DNA of 6,170 bases. Source: Candidatus Bathycorpusculum fermentans. GTDB lineage: Archaea; Thermoproteota; Bathyarchaeia; Bathyarchaeales; Bathycorpusculaceae. The stretch is taken from assembly GCA_009787175.1 (NCBI GenBank), contig WRGM01000082.1, forward strand, positions 1 through 6,170, given 5' to 3'. Positions 6,136 through 6,170 of this stretch are shown here, piece by piece. Numbering within the stretch: position 1 is the first letter of the stretch; every line of letters begins with the position of its first letter. The translations under genes and the position numbers were made by a program. The notes below the pieces were generated by a model. That model saw nothing but the letters and a program-made list of their open reading frames with translations, ran no database searches and was not told the origin of the DNA.

Positions 6136-6158
6136 GTAGGTATAAAATTTATACCTAC
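6136..6158 (+). promoter_or_regulatory. near-perfect palindrome with an embedded TATA-like core
   Basis: GTAGGTATAAA (6136-6146) and TTTATACCTAC (6148-6158) are exact inverse complements around one A at 6147. The centre is a TATA-like core usable in either direction. Such a shape fits a dimeric regulator site laid over a promoter, for a gene starting beyond the right edge, but no gene is visible there. A terminal repeat of a tiny mobile element or a cruciform/transcript hairpin are alternatives. The palindrome is directly visible; its function is inference. Confidence 0.5.
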
Positions 6159-6170
6159 AACAAAACAATA

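Noticed and set aside
6054..6158. CRISPR array or tRNA as the explanation of the right-end repeats
   Set aside because: The units are only 8-13 bases, unevenly spaced and in mixed orientation, and no cloverleaf or T-arm sequence is visible.
1..6170. A hidden novel defence, mobile or secretion system
   Set aside because: All six intact genes belong to well-known families with their key residues present, in one orientation and with no sign of insertion between them. The unexplained signals are short noncoding elements only.

Overview
The window is archaeal chromosome, AT-rich by eye, and carries six intact protein genes, all on the + strand. Every confident product is archaeal-type: ribosomal protein L10e, an ADP-independent PEP synthase, a single-protein Dph2, a METTL5-type methyltransferase, the exosome cap protein Csl4 and RNA polymerase subunit L. 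Archaeal signals fit too: TATA-like boxes, one apparently leaderless start, and U-run 3' ends without hairpins. A TACK-lineage archaeon such as a Bathyarchaeia-like lineage is my guess from the protein flavour and gene order. That placement is an inference from memory, not a measured result.

Layout. Positions 1-61 may hold the last codons of an upstream gene, followed by a perfect 10-bp hairpin with a GUAA loop (71-94). From 116 a promoter leads into rpl10e (158-691). After only 17 bases comes pps (709-3177), which starts at TTG; a small hairpin at this junction holds the rpl10e stop codon in its stem and the pps ribosome-binding site in its loop and 3' stem edge. U-runs near 3197-3209 end this unit. 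dph2 (3235-4242) and the METTL5-like gene (4203-4910) overlap by 40 bases and form a second unit, probably with a leaderless start. A 137-base T-rich spacer with a likely promoter precedes csl4 (5048-5629) and rpoL (5645-5929), the third unit. Positions 5930-6170 are noncoding: a series of T-runs, then a compact cluster of repeats centred on an 11-base unit found three times, two copies of which form a near-perfect palindrome at 6136-6158.

How it works together. Apart from pps (gluconeogenic carbon flow), every gene serves gene expression: the ribosome (L10e), elongation factor 2 modification (Dph2), probable rRNA adenine methylation (METTL5-like), RNA decay (Csl4) and transcription (RpoL). 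I see no defence system, transposase, CRISPR array, tRNA or rRNA. The coding part is conventional. The parts that merit a second look are the noncoding ones, chiefly the repeat cluster at the right edge and the two GNRA-capped hairpins on the left.
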